A DNA stretch of 64,000 nt from Bradyrhizobium sp. CB1015 (GTDB taxonomy: Bacteria > Pseudomonadota > Alphaproteobacteria > Rhizobiales > Xanthobacteraceae): the NCBI RefSeq assembly GCF_025200925.1, contig NZ_CP104174.1:8074001-8138000 (forward strand). Direction: 5' to 3'. Every line of letters starts with the position of its first letter. Position 1 is the first letter of the stretch. The translations under genes were made by a program, and so were the position numbers. Below are positions 30,172 to 38,994 of the stretch, one piece after another. The notes under the pieces were generated by a model, which was given only the letters and a program-made list of their open reading frames with translations, had not been told where the DNA came from and did not search any database.

Positions 30172-31497
30172 CTACGATTTCACGAACGTCGCCCGGTACA
30201 GCGCCGGATACCTCGCGCCCTGCAAGCCGCCGCGCGCGACGTAGAACGCGATCAACGCGCTCCACAGGCCGGCATTGCCGAACGATTGCAGCGCCAACCA
30301 GACGGCGAAGAAGATCGCGAGCGAGAGCAGCATCAGATTGCGCATCTCCCGCGCCCAGGTCGCGCCGACATAGATGCCGTCGAAGCCGAAGGCGAACACG
30401 CCGGGGACCGGCGCCAGCACGATGAAGGGCAGGAACTCGCGCGCGGCGCGGCGGACGTCCTCGCTCGCCGTCATGACGTCGATGATATCAGGGCCGAAGC
30501 CTGCGAACAGCACGGCGACGACGACGGCGAAGCCGAGCCCCCACAGCAGCACCAGCCTGGTCGAATCCGCAAATCCTTCGGCGTCGCGCCCGCCAAAGGC
30601 GCGGCCGCAGAGCTGCTGGGCCGCGTTGGCAAGGCCGTCGAGGAAGAAGGCGCTGACCAGGAGGAAATTGTTGAGCACGGAGTTCGCGGCCAGCGTGACG
30701 TCGCCGGCACGCGCGCCCTTGGCGGTGAAGAACAGGAACACGGCGATCAGCGCCGCGGTGCGGATCAGGATGTCGGTGTTCACCGCCAGGAGCCGCATCA
30801 GCTTGGCGCGATCGAACAGCGTTGCGCGAGGGACTGCAAAACCGCCGACCGCATGGCGCCGGCACACGATCACGCCGAGCATGAAGCCGATCGTCTCCGA
30901 CGCCAGCGCGGCGGTCGCTGCGCCGGCGATGCCGGTGTCGTAGACCAGCACCAATAGGATCGTCGCCACCATATTGATGAGGTTGATGACGACCTGGAGC
31001 GCAAGAGCCGGATTGGCGCGGGCCTGCCCCACCAGCCAGCCGAGGATGACGTAATTGGCGAAGGCGAAGGGCGAGGACCAGATCCGGATCATGAAATAGG
31101 TCTTTGCCGCGCGCGTCACGCCTTCGCTGCCGCCCATCAGGTCGAACAGTGCGCCTGCCAGCGGCAGCTGCAGCGCGATCAGCGCCGCACCGATCAGGCC
31201 GGCGACGATGAAGCCGCGCACCAGGATCACGGTCTGCTCGCGCGTCTCGCCCGCGCCGAGCGCCTGCGCGGTGAAGGCGAGCGTGCTCATGCGCAGGAAG
31301 CCGAACAGCCAGAACAGGCAGTCGAAGATCACGGAGGCCATCGCGACGCCGCCGAGCAGCGCGGCATCGTCGAGCCGGCCGATCGCGGTGGTCGAGACCA
31401 CGCCGATCAGCGGCGTCGTGAGGTTCGCGACCATCGCGGGACCTGCGATGGCGAAGACCTGCCGGCTTCCGACGCGGTGATGGACGGGTGCGTGCAT
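30172..31497 (-). CDS. MATE family efflux transporter (DinF-like)
   Basis: Inner-membrane multidrug/organic-cation exporter of 441 residues with 12 predicted helices. The N-terminus has IAGPAMVANLTTPLIGVVST and TTAIGRLDDAALLGGVAMAS, typical of the DinF branch of MATE. Later helices include LRMSTLAFTAQALGAGETRE and AAQQLCGRAFGGRDAEGFAD. The substrate cannot be read from sequence. It lies three bases after the MBL hydrolase gene, in a DUF6460-MBL-MATE operon. Confidence 0.92.
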   Translation of the reverse strand: MHAPVHHRVGSRQVFAIAGPAMVANLTTPLIGVVSTTAIGRLDDAALLGGVAMASVIFDCLFWLFGFLRMSTLAFTAQALGAGETREQTVILVRGFIVAGLIGAALIALQLPLAGALFDLMGGSEGVTRAAKTYFMIRIWSSPFAFANYVILGWLVGQARANPALALQVVINLINMVATILLVLVYDTGIAGAATAALASETIGFMLGVIVCRRHAVGGFAVPRATLFDRAKLMRLLAVNTDILIRTAALIAVFLFFTAKGARAGDVTLAANSVLNNFLLVSAFFLDGLANAAQQLCGRAFGGRDAEGFADSTRLVLLWGLGFAVVVAVLFAGFGPDIIDVMTASEDVRRAAREFLPFIVLAPVPGVFAFGFDGIYVGATWAREMRNLMLLSLAIFFAVWLALQSFGNAGLWSALIAFYVARGGLQGARYPALYRATFVKS

Positions 31498-31500
31498 CTT

Positions 31501-32235
31501 TCAGAACACGAGCACCATGCCGTCTTCGGCGGCGAGGTGCTCGACCTCGCCCAGGCGCGACAGCATGTCGTCGCTCATATGGGTGAGGACGAGCCGCTTG
31601 GCGCCGATGTCGGGCAGATGCTGTTCCAAGGTCTTCAGGCTGAGATGGTTCTTCACCACCTTCTCGTACATATAGGCCTCGGCGATGAAAAGGTCCGCGC
31701 CATGCGCCAGCGGAATGAGCGTCTCCGTCCATTCGGTATCGGCGCTGTAGGCGAGCGTGCGGCCCTCGGCGGCGACGCGATAGGCCAGGAAAGGCCCGCC
31801 GGATTCGCCGTGCACGACCGGATAGGGGGTCACATTCACCGCGCCGAAGTCTTGGCTTTGCCCGGGGGCGAGCTCGATCACGTTCAGCTCGAAGCGCTGC
31901 TTGGTGTTCGAGGAATGCTCGAACAGCGCTTCCATCACCTCGCGCAGCCGCCGCTCGATGCCGTGCGGGCCCGCGATCGTCAGCGGCCGCGTTCGCCGCG
32001 AGAATTGCGCGTCGAGCAGAAAGAACGGCAGGCCGGCAAAATGGTCACCGTGGAAATGCGTGATCAGGATCAGATCGATGTCGCCCCGATCGATCTCGAG
32101 CCGCTTCAGCGCCGGCAGCGCCGACGCGCCGCAGTCGATCAGGAAGTTGGCTTCGCGCCCGGAGACATGAAAGCAGGTGTTGAGCCTGCCGCCGGAGCCG
32201 AAGGCGTCACCACAGCCGACGAAACGCAGTTGCAT
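31501..32235 (-). CDS. MBL-fold metallo-hydrolase (RNase Z-like)
   Basis: Zinc hydrolase of 244 residues. The metal motif THFHGDHFAGLPFFLLD (HxHxDH, near residue 60) is intact, as are VVHGESGGPFLAYRV, SADTEWTETLI (Asp ligand) and the final THMSDDML. The fold resembles RNase Z/arylsulfatase-like MBL proteins, but the tRNA-grasping exosite arm is not evident, so the substrate is open. It is flanked by the DUF6460 gene (27-base gap) and a MATE transporter (3-base gap). Confidence 0.88.
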   Translation of the reverse strand: MQLRFVGCGDAFGSGGRLNTCFHVSGREANFLIDCGASALPALKRLEIDRGDIDLILITHFHGDHFAGLPFFLLDAQFSRRTRPLTIAGPHGIERRLREVMEALFEHSSNTKQRFELNVIELAPGQSQDFGAVNVTPYPVVHGESGGPFLAYRVAAEGRTLAYSADTEWTETLIPLAHGADLFIAEAYMYEKVVKNHLSLKTLEQHLPDIGAKRLVLTHMSDDMLSRLGEVEHLAAEDGMVLVF

Positions 32236-32262
32236 CGGCTGCGCACTCCCTCAATCTGATCC

Positions 32263-32568
32263 TTACCGGCCGCGCGGCGCGCCGAACACGCGCGACAGCA
32301 GCCAGATCGGAATCACGATGACCGCACCGAGCAGGAAGTAGCGCCACAGCCAGTTCACCGCATCGAAGCCGAGATCCCACAGACGCTGGAACAACAGGCG
32401 GATGCTGTGGATGATGTTCCAGGGGTCGAAGCCGATCGTGGCCAGCACGACGCCGACCAGGATCGAGAGCAGCACCAGGCGGAACGCGACGGTCAGCGGC
32501 GAGCCGCCGAGAAAGCGGTGCAGGCCGTCGCTGCGGCCGGCCGGCAAATCTCTGACGTCTTGGACCAT
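32263..32568 (-). CDS. DUF6460 family membrane protein
   Basis: Small membrane protein of 101 residues with two hydrophobic segments (VAFRLVLLSILVGVVLATIG and FLLGAVIVIPIWLLSRVF) separated by an amphipathic stretch DPWNIIHSIRLLFQRLWDLG. This pattern matches the DUF6460 family of Rhizobiales; function unknown. The ATG at MVQDVRDLP was selected because CAGGAG lies eight bases upstream. It is the first gene of a three-gene operon with the MBL hydrolase and MATE transporter. Confidence 0.75.
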   Translation of the reverse strand: MVQDVRDLPAGRSDGLHRFLGGSPLTVAFRLVLLSILVGVVLATIGFDPWNIIHSIRLLFQRLWDLGFDAVNWLWRYFLLGAVIVIPIWLLSRVFGAPRGR

Positions 32569-32706
32569 CGCAAACTCCTGAAGCGGATTCGCCCCCATTA
32601 TAGGCACGGCGGGGGACATGGGGAACCCGCAAGCGGACGTCAATCGGGTTACGGGAGTTTAATTCGGCGAGCGGGAGAGGGAGCGCACCGCCCTCATGGC
32701 AACAGT

Positions 32707-34584
32707 TCACACCTCAATTTCCGCCGGCTCCGCCTTCAGCATCCTTTCCAGCGTCTCCAGCCGGTCGGCCTCCCGCGGCGGCTTGTCCCAGCGCAGGCGG
32801 CTGATGCGGGGGAAACGCATGGCGACGCCGGATTTGTGCCTGGGCGAACGCTGCAGTCCCTCGAAAGCGACCTCCAGCACCAGCCCCTTGTCGCCCTCGT
32901 GCACGACGTGACGCACGGGGCCGAATTTTTCCGTGGTGTTGCGGCGGACGAAGCGGTCGATCTGCAAGAGCTCCTCGTCGGTGAAGCCGAAATAGGCTTT
33001 TCCGACCGGCACCAGCTCCTCGCCGTTCTCGGTCTCGGTCCAGACGCCAAAGGTGTAATCGGAATAATAGGACGAGCGCTTGCCGTGGCCGCGCTGCGCA
33101 TACATCAGCACGGCATCGATGATGTGCGGGTCGCGCTTCCATTTCCACCATTGCCCCTTCGGCCGCCCCGGAAGATAAGGCGCATCGCGCCGCTTCAGCA
33201 TCACGCCCTCGATGGCGTCCGCATCCTCGCCGGCGCCGGCGCTGGCGGGATCGGCGCGCGCGGCGGTGAGTGCCTCCCAGCTATCGAAGGCCACGGTGGG
33301 CGACAGATCGATGCGGGGATCGTCGAGCTTTGCGATGAATCTCTCCAGGCGCTCGCGCCGCTCGGCAAAAGGCAGCTCGCGCAGATCGTTCTCGTCGTCG
33401 CCGAGCAGATCGTAGGCGCGCAAGTGAATCGGAAACTCCTTGATCAGCTTCGGCGAGACGACCTTGCGGTTGAGCCGCTGCTGCAACACGTTGAAGCTCT
33501 GCACCCGGCCTTCGCGCAGGATCAAGAGCTCGCCGTCGATCGCGCCCGGCAGGCGCAGCGACGGCACGAGATCCGGAAAGCTCCCCGTGATGTCCTCGCC
33601 GGTGCGCGAATAGAGCCGCGCATTGATATGGCCGCGCTCGTCGCGGCCAGCGACCGCCTGCACGCGGATGCCGTCCCATTTCCATTCGGCGATGTAGTCG
33701 GCGGGATCGAGCGCGGCGAAATCGCCGTCCTCGATCGCATGCGCCAGCATCACCGGGCGGAACGGCGCGGGATCGCGGTTGACGGGCTTGTCGCCGCGGC
33801 CCTCCAGCCAGGCGAACAGGTCGAGATAGGGCGGGACGAGCCCCGGCCAGATCAGCTCGATCTCGTGCGGGTCCTTGTCGCCGAGCGCTGCGGCCGCAGT
33901 CTTGGCAAGGCGCGCGGAGATGCCGATCCGCAAGCTCCCGGTGACGAGCTTCAGCAGCGCCCAGCGGCCGGTCTCGTCGAGCTCGTCGAGCCAGCGCTCG
34001 AGCTGCCTCGGCAGCTCGGTCTTGCCGAGCGTGCGCAGCGTGGTGACGACTTCGGTGAGGCTCGGCGGGGGTGGGTTGTTGTGGCGAGGTGAATGAAGGG
34101 ACTCACTGCCATCTCGCCCGGAGTACCCCCCTCCCTGACCCTCCCCCACAAGGGGGGAGGGAACGGAAAGAGCCCTGCCTCCCTCACTCGCTGACTCAGT
34201 GCCAGTTGTGGTTCTCGCTGAAAGCGTCGCACTCCGCTGCACTCCCTCCCCCCTTGTGGGGGAGGGCTGGGGAGAGGGGTAGCCCGGAAAAGATTCGCTG
34301 TTGTTGGCGTCGCGCCGCGGCCACATCAGCGCCACCGTCTCGGAGAGATCGCCGACATAATCGTAGCTCAGCCCGAACAGCACCTCATCCGTGCGTGCCG
34401 CGATGAGGTCCCGGATCAGCGCGGGCTTGGCGTGCTTGAAGCTGAGTGCGCCGGTCAACGCCGCCAGCGCATAGCCGCGGTCGGGATCGCCGACCTCGCG
34501 GAAATAACCGGTGAGCAGCCGCAGCTTGTTGTTGCGGCCGGGCTCATAGGCGAGGCGGTCGAGCAGCTCGGCGAAGCGGTTCAT
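32707..34584 (-). CDS. ATP-dependent DNA ligase with in-frame repeat insertion
   Basis: ATP-dependent DNA ligase of the bacterial ligase/exonuclease repair cluster, 625 residues. The N-terminal domain starts MNRFAELLDRLAYEPGRNNK. The adenylation motif with catalytic Lys is AEWKWDGIRVQAV (about 300); further nucleotidyltransferase motifs are DGELLILREG, EGVMLKRRDAPY and the WWKWKRDP motif. The C-terminal OB fold ends KAYFGFTDEEL...RHVVHEGDKGLVLEVAFEG. Around residues 97-170 an inserted stretch (YPSPQPSPTRGEG... VPSPLVGEGQGGGYSG) is translated palindromic repeat, absent from the family norm. It is coupled (ATGA) to the exonuclease gene. Confidence 0.93.
   Translation of the reverse strand: MNRFAELLDRLAYEPGRNNKLRLLTGYFREVGDPDRGYALAALTGALSFKHAKPALIRDLIAARTDEVLFGLSYDYVGDLSETVALMWPRRDANNSESFPGYPSPQPSPTRGEGVQRSATLSARTTTGTESASEGGRALSVPSPLVGEGQGGGYSGRDGSESLHSPRHNNPPPPSLTEVVTTLRTLGKTELPRQLERWLDELDETGRWALLKLVTGSLRIGISARLAKTAAAALGDKDPHEIELIWPGLVPPYLDLFAWLEGRGDKPVNRDPAPFRPVMLAHAIEDGDFAALDPADYIAEWKWDGIRVQAVAGRDERGHINARLYSRTGEDITGSFPDLVPSLRLPGAIDGELLILREGRVQSFNVLQQRLNRKVVSPKLIKEFPIHLRAYDLLGDDENDLRELPFAERRERLERFIAKLDDPRIDLSPTVAFDSWEALTAARADPASAGAGEDADAIEGVMLKRRDAPYLPGRPKGQWWKWKRDPHIIDAVLMYAQRGHGKRSSYYSDYTFGVWTETENGEELVPVGKAYFGFTDEELLQIDRFVRRNTTEKFGPVRHVVHEGDKGLVLEVAFEGLQRSPRHKSGVAMRFPRISRLRWDKPPREADRLETLERMLKAEPAEIEV
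34124..34281. repeat. palindromic repeat inserted inside the DNA ligase gene
   Basis: About 158 bp with 40-base inverted arms: CCCTCCCCCACAAGGGGGGAGGG near the left and CCCTCCCCCCTTGTGGGGGAGGG near the right, bounded by TACCCC and GGGGTA. It is the same kind of element that sits between genes at 24720, 37991 and 58043, but here it lies within a reading frame and keeps it open. Confidence 0.85.
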
Positions 34585-35618
34585 GCTTCGGCCTCGCCCT
34601 GAATGGGAATCTCGCTCTCCTCCTCGTCGCCATAGCCGACGAGATCGAGCGGCTGCGCCTTCAGGCCCTTGCTCCGGCACCAATGCACCAGCGCATCTTC
34701 CTGGCCGTGGGTGACCCAGATCTCTCCGGCGCCGGTCGCCGCGATGGTGGCGGTGAGGCCGTCCCAATCGGCGTGGTCGGAGATCACCAGCGGCAGCTCG
34801 ACGCCGCGCTGCCGCGCGCGGGCGCGCACGCGCATCCAGCCCGAGGCGAAGGCGGTGACCGGATCGGGAAAGCGCCGCGTCCAGAGATCGGATGTGGCCG
34901 ATGGCGGCGCCAACGTGATGGTGCCGGCGAGCGCCGCCTTCTTCATGCCCTTCACCGGCCTGAGCTCGCCGAGGTCGATCCCGCGGCTCTGATAGTAGTG
35001 CGTGATCGTCTCCATTGCGCCATGCAGGTAGATCGGCGCATCATAGCCGGCCTGCCGCAACAGCTTGATCACGCGCTGCGCCTTGCCGAGCGAATAGGCA
35101 CCGACGAGATGCGCGCGTTCCGGAAACAGCGCGACGGACGCGAGCAGCTTCTTGACCTCGTCGCTCGCATCGCCATGCCGGAACACCGGCAGCCCGAACG
35201 TCGCCTCGGTGATGAAGACGTCGCATCGCACCAGCTCGAACGGCGTGCAGGTCGGGTCGGGCGCGTCCTTGTAGTCGCCGGAGGCGACGATGCAGGTGTC
35301 CTTGCACGAGACGGCGATCTGCGCCGACCCCAGCACATGGCCGGCGGGGTGGAATTTGACACAGACGTCGCCGACCCGGATCTCCTCGCCATAGCGGATC
35401 GCCTGGGTCGAGCCGGCAAAGTTCTCGCCATAGCGCAGCCGCATCATGTCCAGCGTTTCCTGCGTCGCCAGCACCGCGCCATGGCCGGCACGGGCATGGT
35501 CGGAATGGCCGTGGGTGATCACGGCCCGCTCCACGGGGCGGACGGGGTCGATATGGAAACCGCCGGGCTTGCAGCACAGGCCGGCAGCATTTGGCAGCAG
35601 GATGTCTTGCGGGCGCAT
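34581..35618 (-). CDS. ligase-associated DNA exonuclease (MBL fold)
   Basis: Metallo-beta-lactamase/beta-CASP-type nuclease of 345 residues that accompanies bacterial ATP-dependent ligases in a repair cluster. Metal motifs are VITHGHSDHARAGHGA (HxHxDH, near residue 36), FHPAGHVLGSAQI, VASGDYKDAPD (Asp) and VISDHADWDGL (His). YSLGKAQRVIKLLRQAGYDA is typical. The ATG at MRPQDILLPN was chosen over one 13 codons upstream. Its stop overlaps the ligase ATG. The Lhr-type helicase and PdeM phosphoesterase often found in this cluster are not adjacent. Confidence 0.9.
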   Translation of the reverse strand: MRPQDILLPNAAGLCCKPGGFHIDPVRPVERAVITHGHSDHARAGHGAVLATQETLDMMRLRYGENFAGSTQAIRYGEEIRVGDVCVKFHPAGHVLGSAQIAVSCKDTCIVASGDYKDAPDPTCTPFELVRCDVFITEATFGLPVFRHGDASDEVKKLLASVALFPERAHLVGAYSLGKAQRVIKLLRQAGYDAPIYLHGAMETITHYYQSRGIDLGELRPVKGMKKAALAGTITLAPPSATSDLWTRRFPDPVTAFASGWMRVRARARQRGVELPLVISDHADWDGLTATIAATGAGEIWVTHGQEDALVHWCRSKGLKAQPLDLVGYGDEEESEIPIQGEAEA

Positions 35619-35684
35619 GCCTGTTATATAAGTCGAGCCATCACATCTTCGAGTCACTTACCCATTTCGTCTCCTGGTTCCTCA

Positions 35685-36611
35685 ATGCCGCTCCGCCTGT
35701 TCCTGACCTCCGGCGATCTCATGGCCGACCGCCGTTTCGAGTTCGCGCGCGACCTTCAGCTCAAGGGCGACCTGCCCGCCGCCGCGGACCTCCTGGAGCA
35801 GGCGATCGAGCTCGCACCTGATTTCACCTCGGCCTGGTTCACGCTCGGCGAGATCCGTCAGCAGCTCGGCGAACGCGACAAGGCCATCGCGGCCTTTCGT
35901 GAAGCGCGGCGATGCGACCCCGAGGACCAGCACGGCGCCGGCCTGCACCTGATGCGGCTCGGCGATACCGAGATGGCGGAGATGCCCAAGGCCTACGTGC
36001 AGGCTTTGTTCGATCAATACGCGCCGCGCTTCGAGCACGCGCTGATCGACGATCTCGGCTATCGCGCCCCCGCGCTGATCTTCAAGGCGGTGCTGGCCGC
36101 GCGCGTCGCCGCCAAGAAGCCCGCCTACTTCAAGCGCACCATCGATCTCGGCTGCGGCACGGGGCTCGCGGCGGCGGCCTTCGCCAAACAGGTCGATCAT
36201 TTCACCGGCATCGATCTGTCGCCCGGCATGATCAAGGAGGCGCGGGCGACGAACCTCTATGCCGAGCTCGAAGTCGCCGACATGATCGAGGGCCTGCGCG
36301 GCAAGCCGGATGCCAGCGCGAACCTCGTCGTGGCCGCGGATGCGTTCGTCTATCTCTCCGATCTCGCAGCGGTGCTGAGCGAAGCGAGACGCGTGCTCGT
36401 ATCCGGCGGCGTGCTCGCCTTCACGCTGGAGACGCATGCGGGCGATGGCATCGTGCTCGGCGAGGGCCTGCGTTATGCCCATTCCGCGGAATATGTGCGC
36501 GGCGCGATCGCGAAGGCGGGGTTGAAGCTGCTGACACTCGAGCCGGCCTCGCCGCGCAACGAGAACAACGAGCCGGTGCGCGGCCTTGTCGTCGTCGCCG
36601 AAAAAACTTGA
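35685..36611 (+). CDS. TPR-containing class I SAM-dependent methyltransferase
   Basis: Protein of 308 residues. An N-terminal TPR-like part (about 10-80) reads FEFARDLQLKGDLPAAADLL, EQAIELAPDFTSAWFTLGEI. The methyltransferase domain follows, with motif I TIDLGCGTGLAAAAFAKQV (near residue 150), GIDLSPGMIKEARATNLY and ADAFVYLSDLAAVLSEARRV. The substrate is unknown; similar TPR-methyltransferases modify small molecules or proteins. The start at MPLRLFL matches where homology begins. It is divergent from the exonuclease gene. Confidence 0.85.
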   Translation: MPLRLFLTSGDLMADRRFEFARDLQLKGDLPAAADLLEQAIELAPDFTSAWFTLGEIRQQLGERDKAIAAFREARRCDPEDQHGAGLHLMRLGDTEMAEMPKAYVQALFDQYAPRFEHALIDDLGYRAPALIFKAVLAARVAAKKPAYFKRTIDLGCGTGLAAAAFAKQVDHFTGIDLSPGMIKEARATNLYAELEVADMIEGLRGKPDASANLVVAADAFVYLSDLAAVLSEARRVLVSGGVLAFTLETHAGDGIVLGEGLRYAHSAEYVRGAIAKAGLKLLTLEPASPRNENNEPVRGLVVVAEKT

Positions 36612-36726
36612 GTCTAGGCGCTAACGCCTGGCGATGTGAGCGTCATTGCGTCGCAAAGCTGCGACTTCCCACTTGCGAGCCGAGCTGCGATGTCAGCACA
36701 ATGCGCGCATCAGGGAGAAAACAACA

Positions 36727-37956
36727 ATGACCAAGAATCCATCGCGGCGCGATTTCGGCGCCGGCGCACTCGCCACCATCGCCGCATCGACATTGCCCGC
36801 GCCCTATGTCTGGGCCGCGGAGAAGAAGTACGATGCGGGCGCCAGCGACACCGAGATCAAGATCGGTCAGACCGTGCCGCATTCCGGCCCCGGCTCGCTC
36901 TACGGCGTGCTCGGTCGCGTCGGCGAAGCCTATTTCCAGATGCTGAACGAGAAGGGCGGCATCAACGGGCGCAAGATCAAGTTCCTCACCATGGACGACG
37001 CCTACAGCGCGCCGAAATGCGTCGAGGCGACGCGGCGCCTGGTCGAACAGGAGGAAGTGCTCGCGCTGTACGGCTCGCTCGGCACCGCGCCGCAGACCGC
37101 CGTGCACAAATACCTGAACGCCAAGGGGGTGCCTCAGCTGCTGCTCAACACCGGCGCGTCGAAGTGGAATAATCCGAAAGAGTTCAAATGGACCATGGCG
37201 GGCCTGCCGCTCTATCCGACGGAGGCGCGCATCCTGGCACGGCACGTCGTCAGCGTGAAGCCGAACGCCAGGATCGGCATCCTCTACCAGAACGACGATT
37301 TCGGCCGCGACTTCCTTGCACCCTTCAAGAAAGTGCTGGCGGATGCCGGCGGCACCGCGCAGGTGATCATGGAGCAGACCTATGATCTCACCGAGCCGAC
37401 CGTCGATTCCCAGCTCGTCAATCTCTCGAAGTCGGGGGCCGACGTGTTCTACAACATCTCGACCGGCAAGGCCTCGTCACAGTCGATCCGGAAAGTGGCC
37501 GAGCTCGGCTGGAAGCCGCTGCAGCTGCTGTCTGCCGGCTCCACCGGCCGCTCGATCCTCAATGCCGCAGGCCTCGAGAACGCCACCGGCATCGTCGCGA
37601 TCCGCTACAACAAGGAGGTCGGCCTGCCCAAATGGGAGAAGGACCCGAACGTGATGGCGTTCGAGGAGCTGCGCAAGAAGTACACGCCGGCGATCGATCC
37701 CGACAACACCATCGCCTTCGCCGGTTACGGCCAGGCCGTGACCATGGGCGAGATCCTGCGCCGCTGCGGCGACGAGCTCACCCGCGCCAACGTGCTGAAG
37801 CAGGCATCGAACCTCAATGGTTTCCACTCGCCGTATTTCCTCGACGGCGTCACCTACAGCTACACGCCCGAGGACTACACGCCGATGAAGACGCTGTTCA
37901 TCTCCACCTTCACCGGGAAGGACTGGGACATCTCCGATAAGCCGATGTCGGAGTAG
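36727..37956 (+). CDS. branched-chain amino acid-type ABC substrate-binding protein (Tat signal)
   Basis: Periplasmic binding protein of the LivK/type I fold, 409 residues. The N-terminus NPSRRDFGAGALATIAAST carries a twin-arginine SRRDF motif followed by a hydrophobic stretch and an AxA-like cleavage site near residue 30. Mature features are EIKIGQTVPHSGPGSLYGVL, GGINGRKIKFLTMDDAYSAP and IGILYQNDDFGRDFLAPFKK. No permease or ATPase gene of this class is nearby, so it is an orphan that may serve a distant transporter or act in sensing. The ligand cannot be read from sequence. Confidence 0.9.
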   Translation: MTKNPSRRDFGAGALATIAASTLPAPYVWAAEKKYDAGASDTEIKIGQTVPHSGPGSLYGVLGRVGEAYFQMLNEKGGINGRKIKFLTMDDAYSAPKCVEATRRLVEQEEVLALYGSLGTAPQTAVHKYLNAKGVPQLLLNTGASKWNNPKEFKWTMAGLPLYPTEARILARHVVSVKPNARIGILYQNDDFGRDFLAPFKKVLADAGGTAQVIMEQTYDLTEPTVDSQLVNLSKSGADVFYNISTGKASSQSIRKVAELGWKPLQLLSAGSTGRSILNAAGLENATGIVAIRYNKEVGLPKWEKDPNVMAFEELRKKYTPAIDPDNTIAFAGYGQAVTMGEILRRCGDELTRANVLKQASNLNGFHSPYFLDGVTYSYTPEDYTPMKTLFISTFTGKDWDISDKPMSE

Positions 37957-37990
37957 GCTTGGGGCGCGAGGCCGGCGCCGCCGCCTCTTT

Positions 37991-38128
37991 CCTTCTCCCC
38001 TTGTGGGAGAAGGTGGCGCGAAGCGCCGGATGAGGGGTATCTATCCACACGCGAGCTCGCGGAGAGAGACCCCTCACCCGTCTCGCCGCTCCGCGGCGAG
38101 CCACCCTCTCCCACAAGGGGAGAGGGTT
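37991..38128. repeat. CTCCCCTTGTGGGAG inverted repeat
   Basis: About 138 bp, left arm CCTTCTCCCCTTGTGGGAGA, right arm CTCTCCCACAAGGGGAGAGG, with an inner GACCCCTCACCC matching GATGAGGGGTA. It lies between the convergent binding-protein and amidohydrolase genes and can fold at either transcript end. Confidence 0.8.
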
Positions 38129-38148
38129 AGAGCGCGCATCCACTGCAA

Positions 38149-38991
38149 TTAACCCAGCCGATACGCCTGCGCTGCATTCACGCCAAACGCCTTGTCCCGC
38201 ACACACGGGCCGAGCCGCGCCAGACAGGCCTCCAGCGCGGTCTTGATCTCGCCGTAGCTTCCCGCAAGCAGGCACACGGGCCAGTCAGATCCGAAGATCA
38301 GCCTGTCCTCGCCGAAACATTTTGCGGCATGCGCGACGAACGGAAACAGCCGTTCCGCATCCCAGTCGTTCCAGACCGCTTCCGTCGCCAATCCCGAGAT
38401 CTTGCACCAGACATTGCCGCAGGCAGCCAGCGCTGCGATGCGCTCGGCCCATTCCGCGCTCCCGCCGGCGGCAATCGGCGGCTTGGCGGCGTGATCGAGC
38501 ACGAAACGCGCGTGCGGAAAGGCCTGCGCGGTTGCGATCGCGGCAGGCAGCTCGCGGCTGCGGACGAGGAAATCGTAAGCGAGATCGCGGGCGAACACCG
38601 CCGTGAGGCCGCGCTGGACGTCCTCGCGCAGCAGCCAATCCGCATCAAGCTCGTCGTGGACCTGGTGGCGGATGCCGACCAGCTTTGCTCCACCAGGCAG
38701 AGCGCGCAGCCGGTCGAGCGTTTCGTCGAGCGCAGCATCGGTCAGATCGGCCCAGCCGACCACGCCGACGACAGAGGGCGTCGCAGCCGCAATACGCAGG
38801 AACTCCTCGGTCTCCTCCAGCGCGGAGCGGCATTGCACCACGATGCTGGCGTCGATGCCGTTCGCCTGTAGCAGCGGCGCGAGATCGGCCGGGCCGAAGG
38901 CACGGCGGATCGGCGCCAGCTCGGGCGCTTCCATCCAGGGATAATCGGCGCGCGCCGGATCCCAGAAATGCTGATGGGAATCGATGATCAT
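38149..38991 (-). CDS. amidohydrolase-fold lactonase-like protein
   Basis: Metal-dependent hydrolase of 280 residues of the amidohydrolase_2 family, close in pattern to L-fuconolactonases and other sugar-lactone hydrolases. Motifs: the N-terminal metal pair in MIIDSHQHFWDP, GIRHQVHDE, the strand FVLDHAAKPP (His) and LIFGSDWPVCLLAG (Asp). It lies three bases after the aldo/keto reductase gene at the end of the sugar operon. A lactone made by that reductase is the likely substrate (inference). Confidence 0.88.
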   Translation of the reverse strand: MIIDSHQHFWDPARADYPWMEAPELAPIRRAFGPADLAPLLQANGIDASIVVQCRSALEETEEFLRIAAATPSVVGVVGWADLTDAALDETLDRLRALPGGAKLVGIRHQVHDELDADWLLREDVQRGLTAVFARDLAYDFLVRSRELPAAIATAQAFPHARFVLDHAAKPPIAAGGSAEWAERIAALAACGNVWCKISGLATEAVWNDWDAERLFPFVAHAAKCFGEDRLIFGSDWPVCLLAGSYGEIKTALEACLARLGPCVRDKAFGVNAAQAYRLG

Positions 38992-38994
38992 GCC

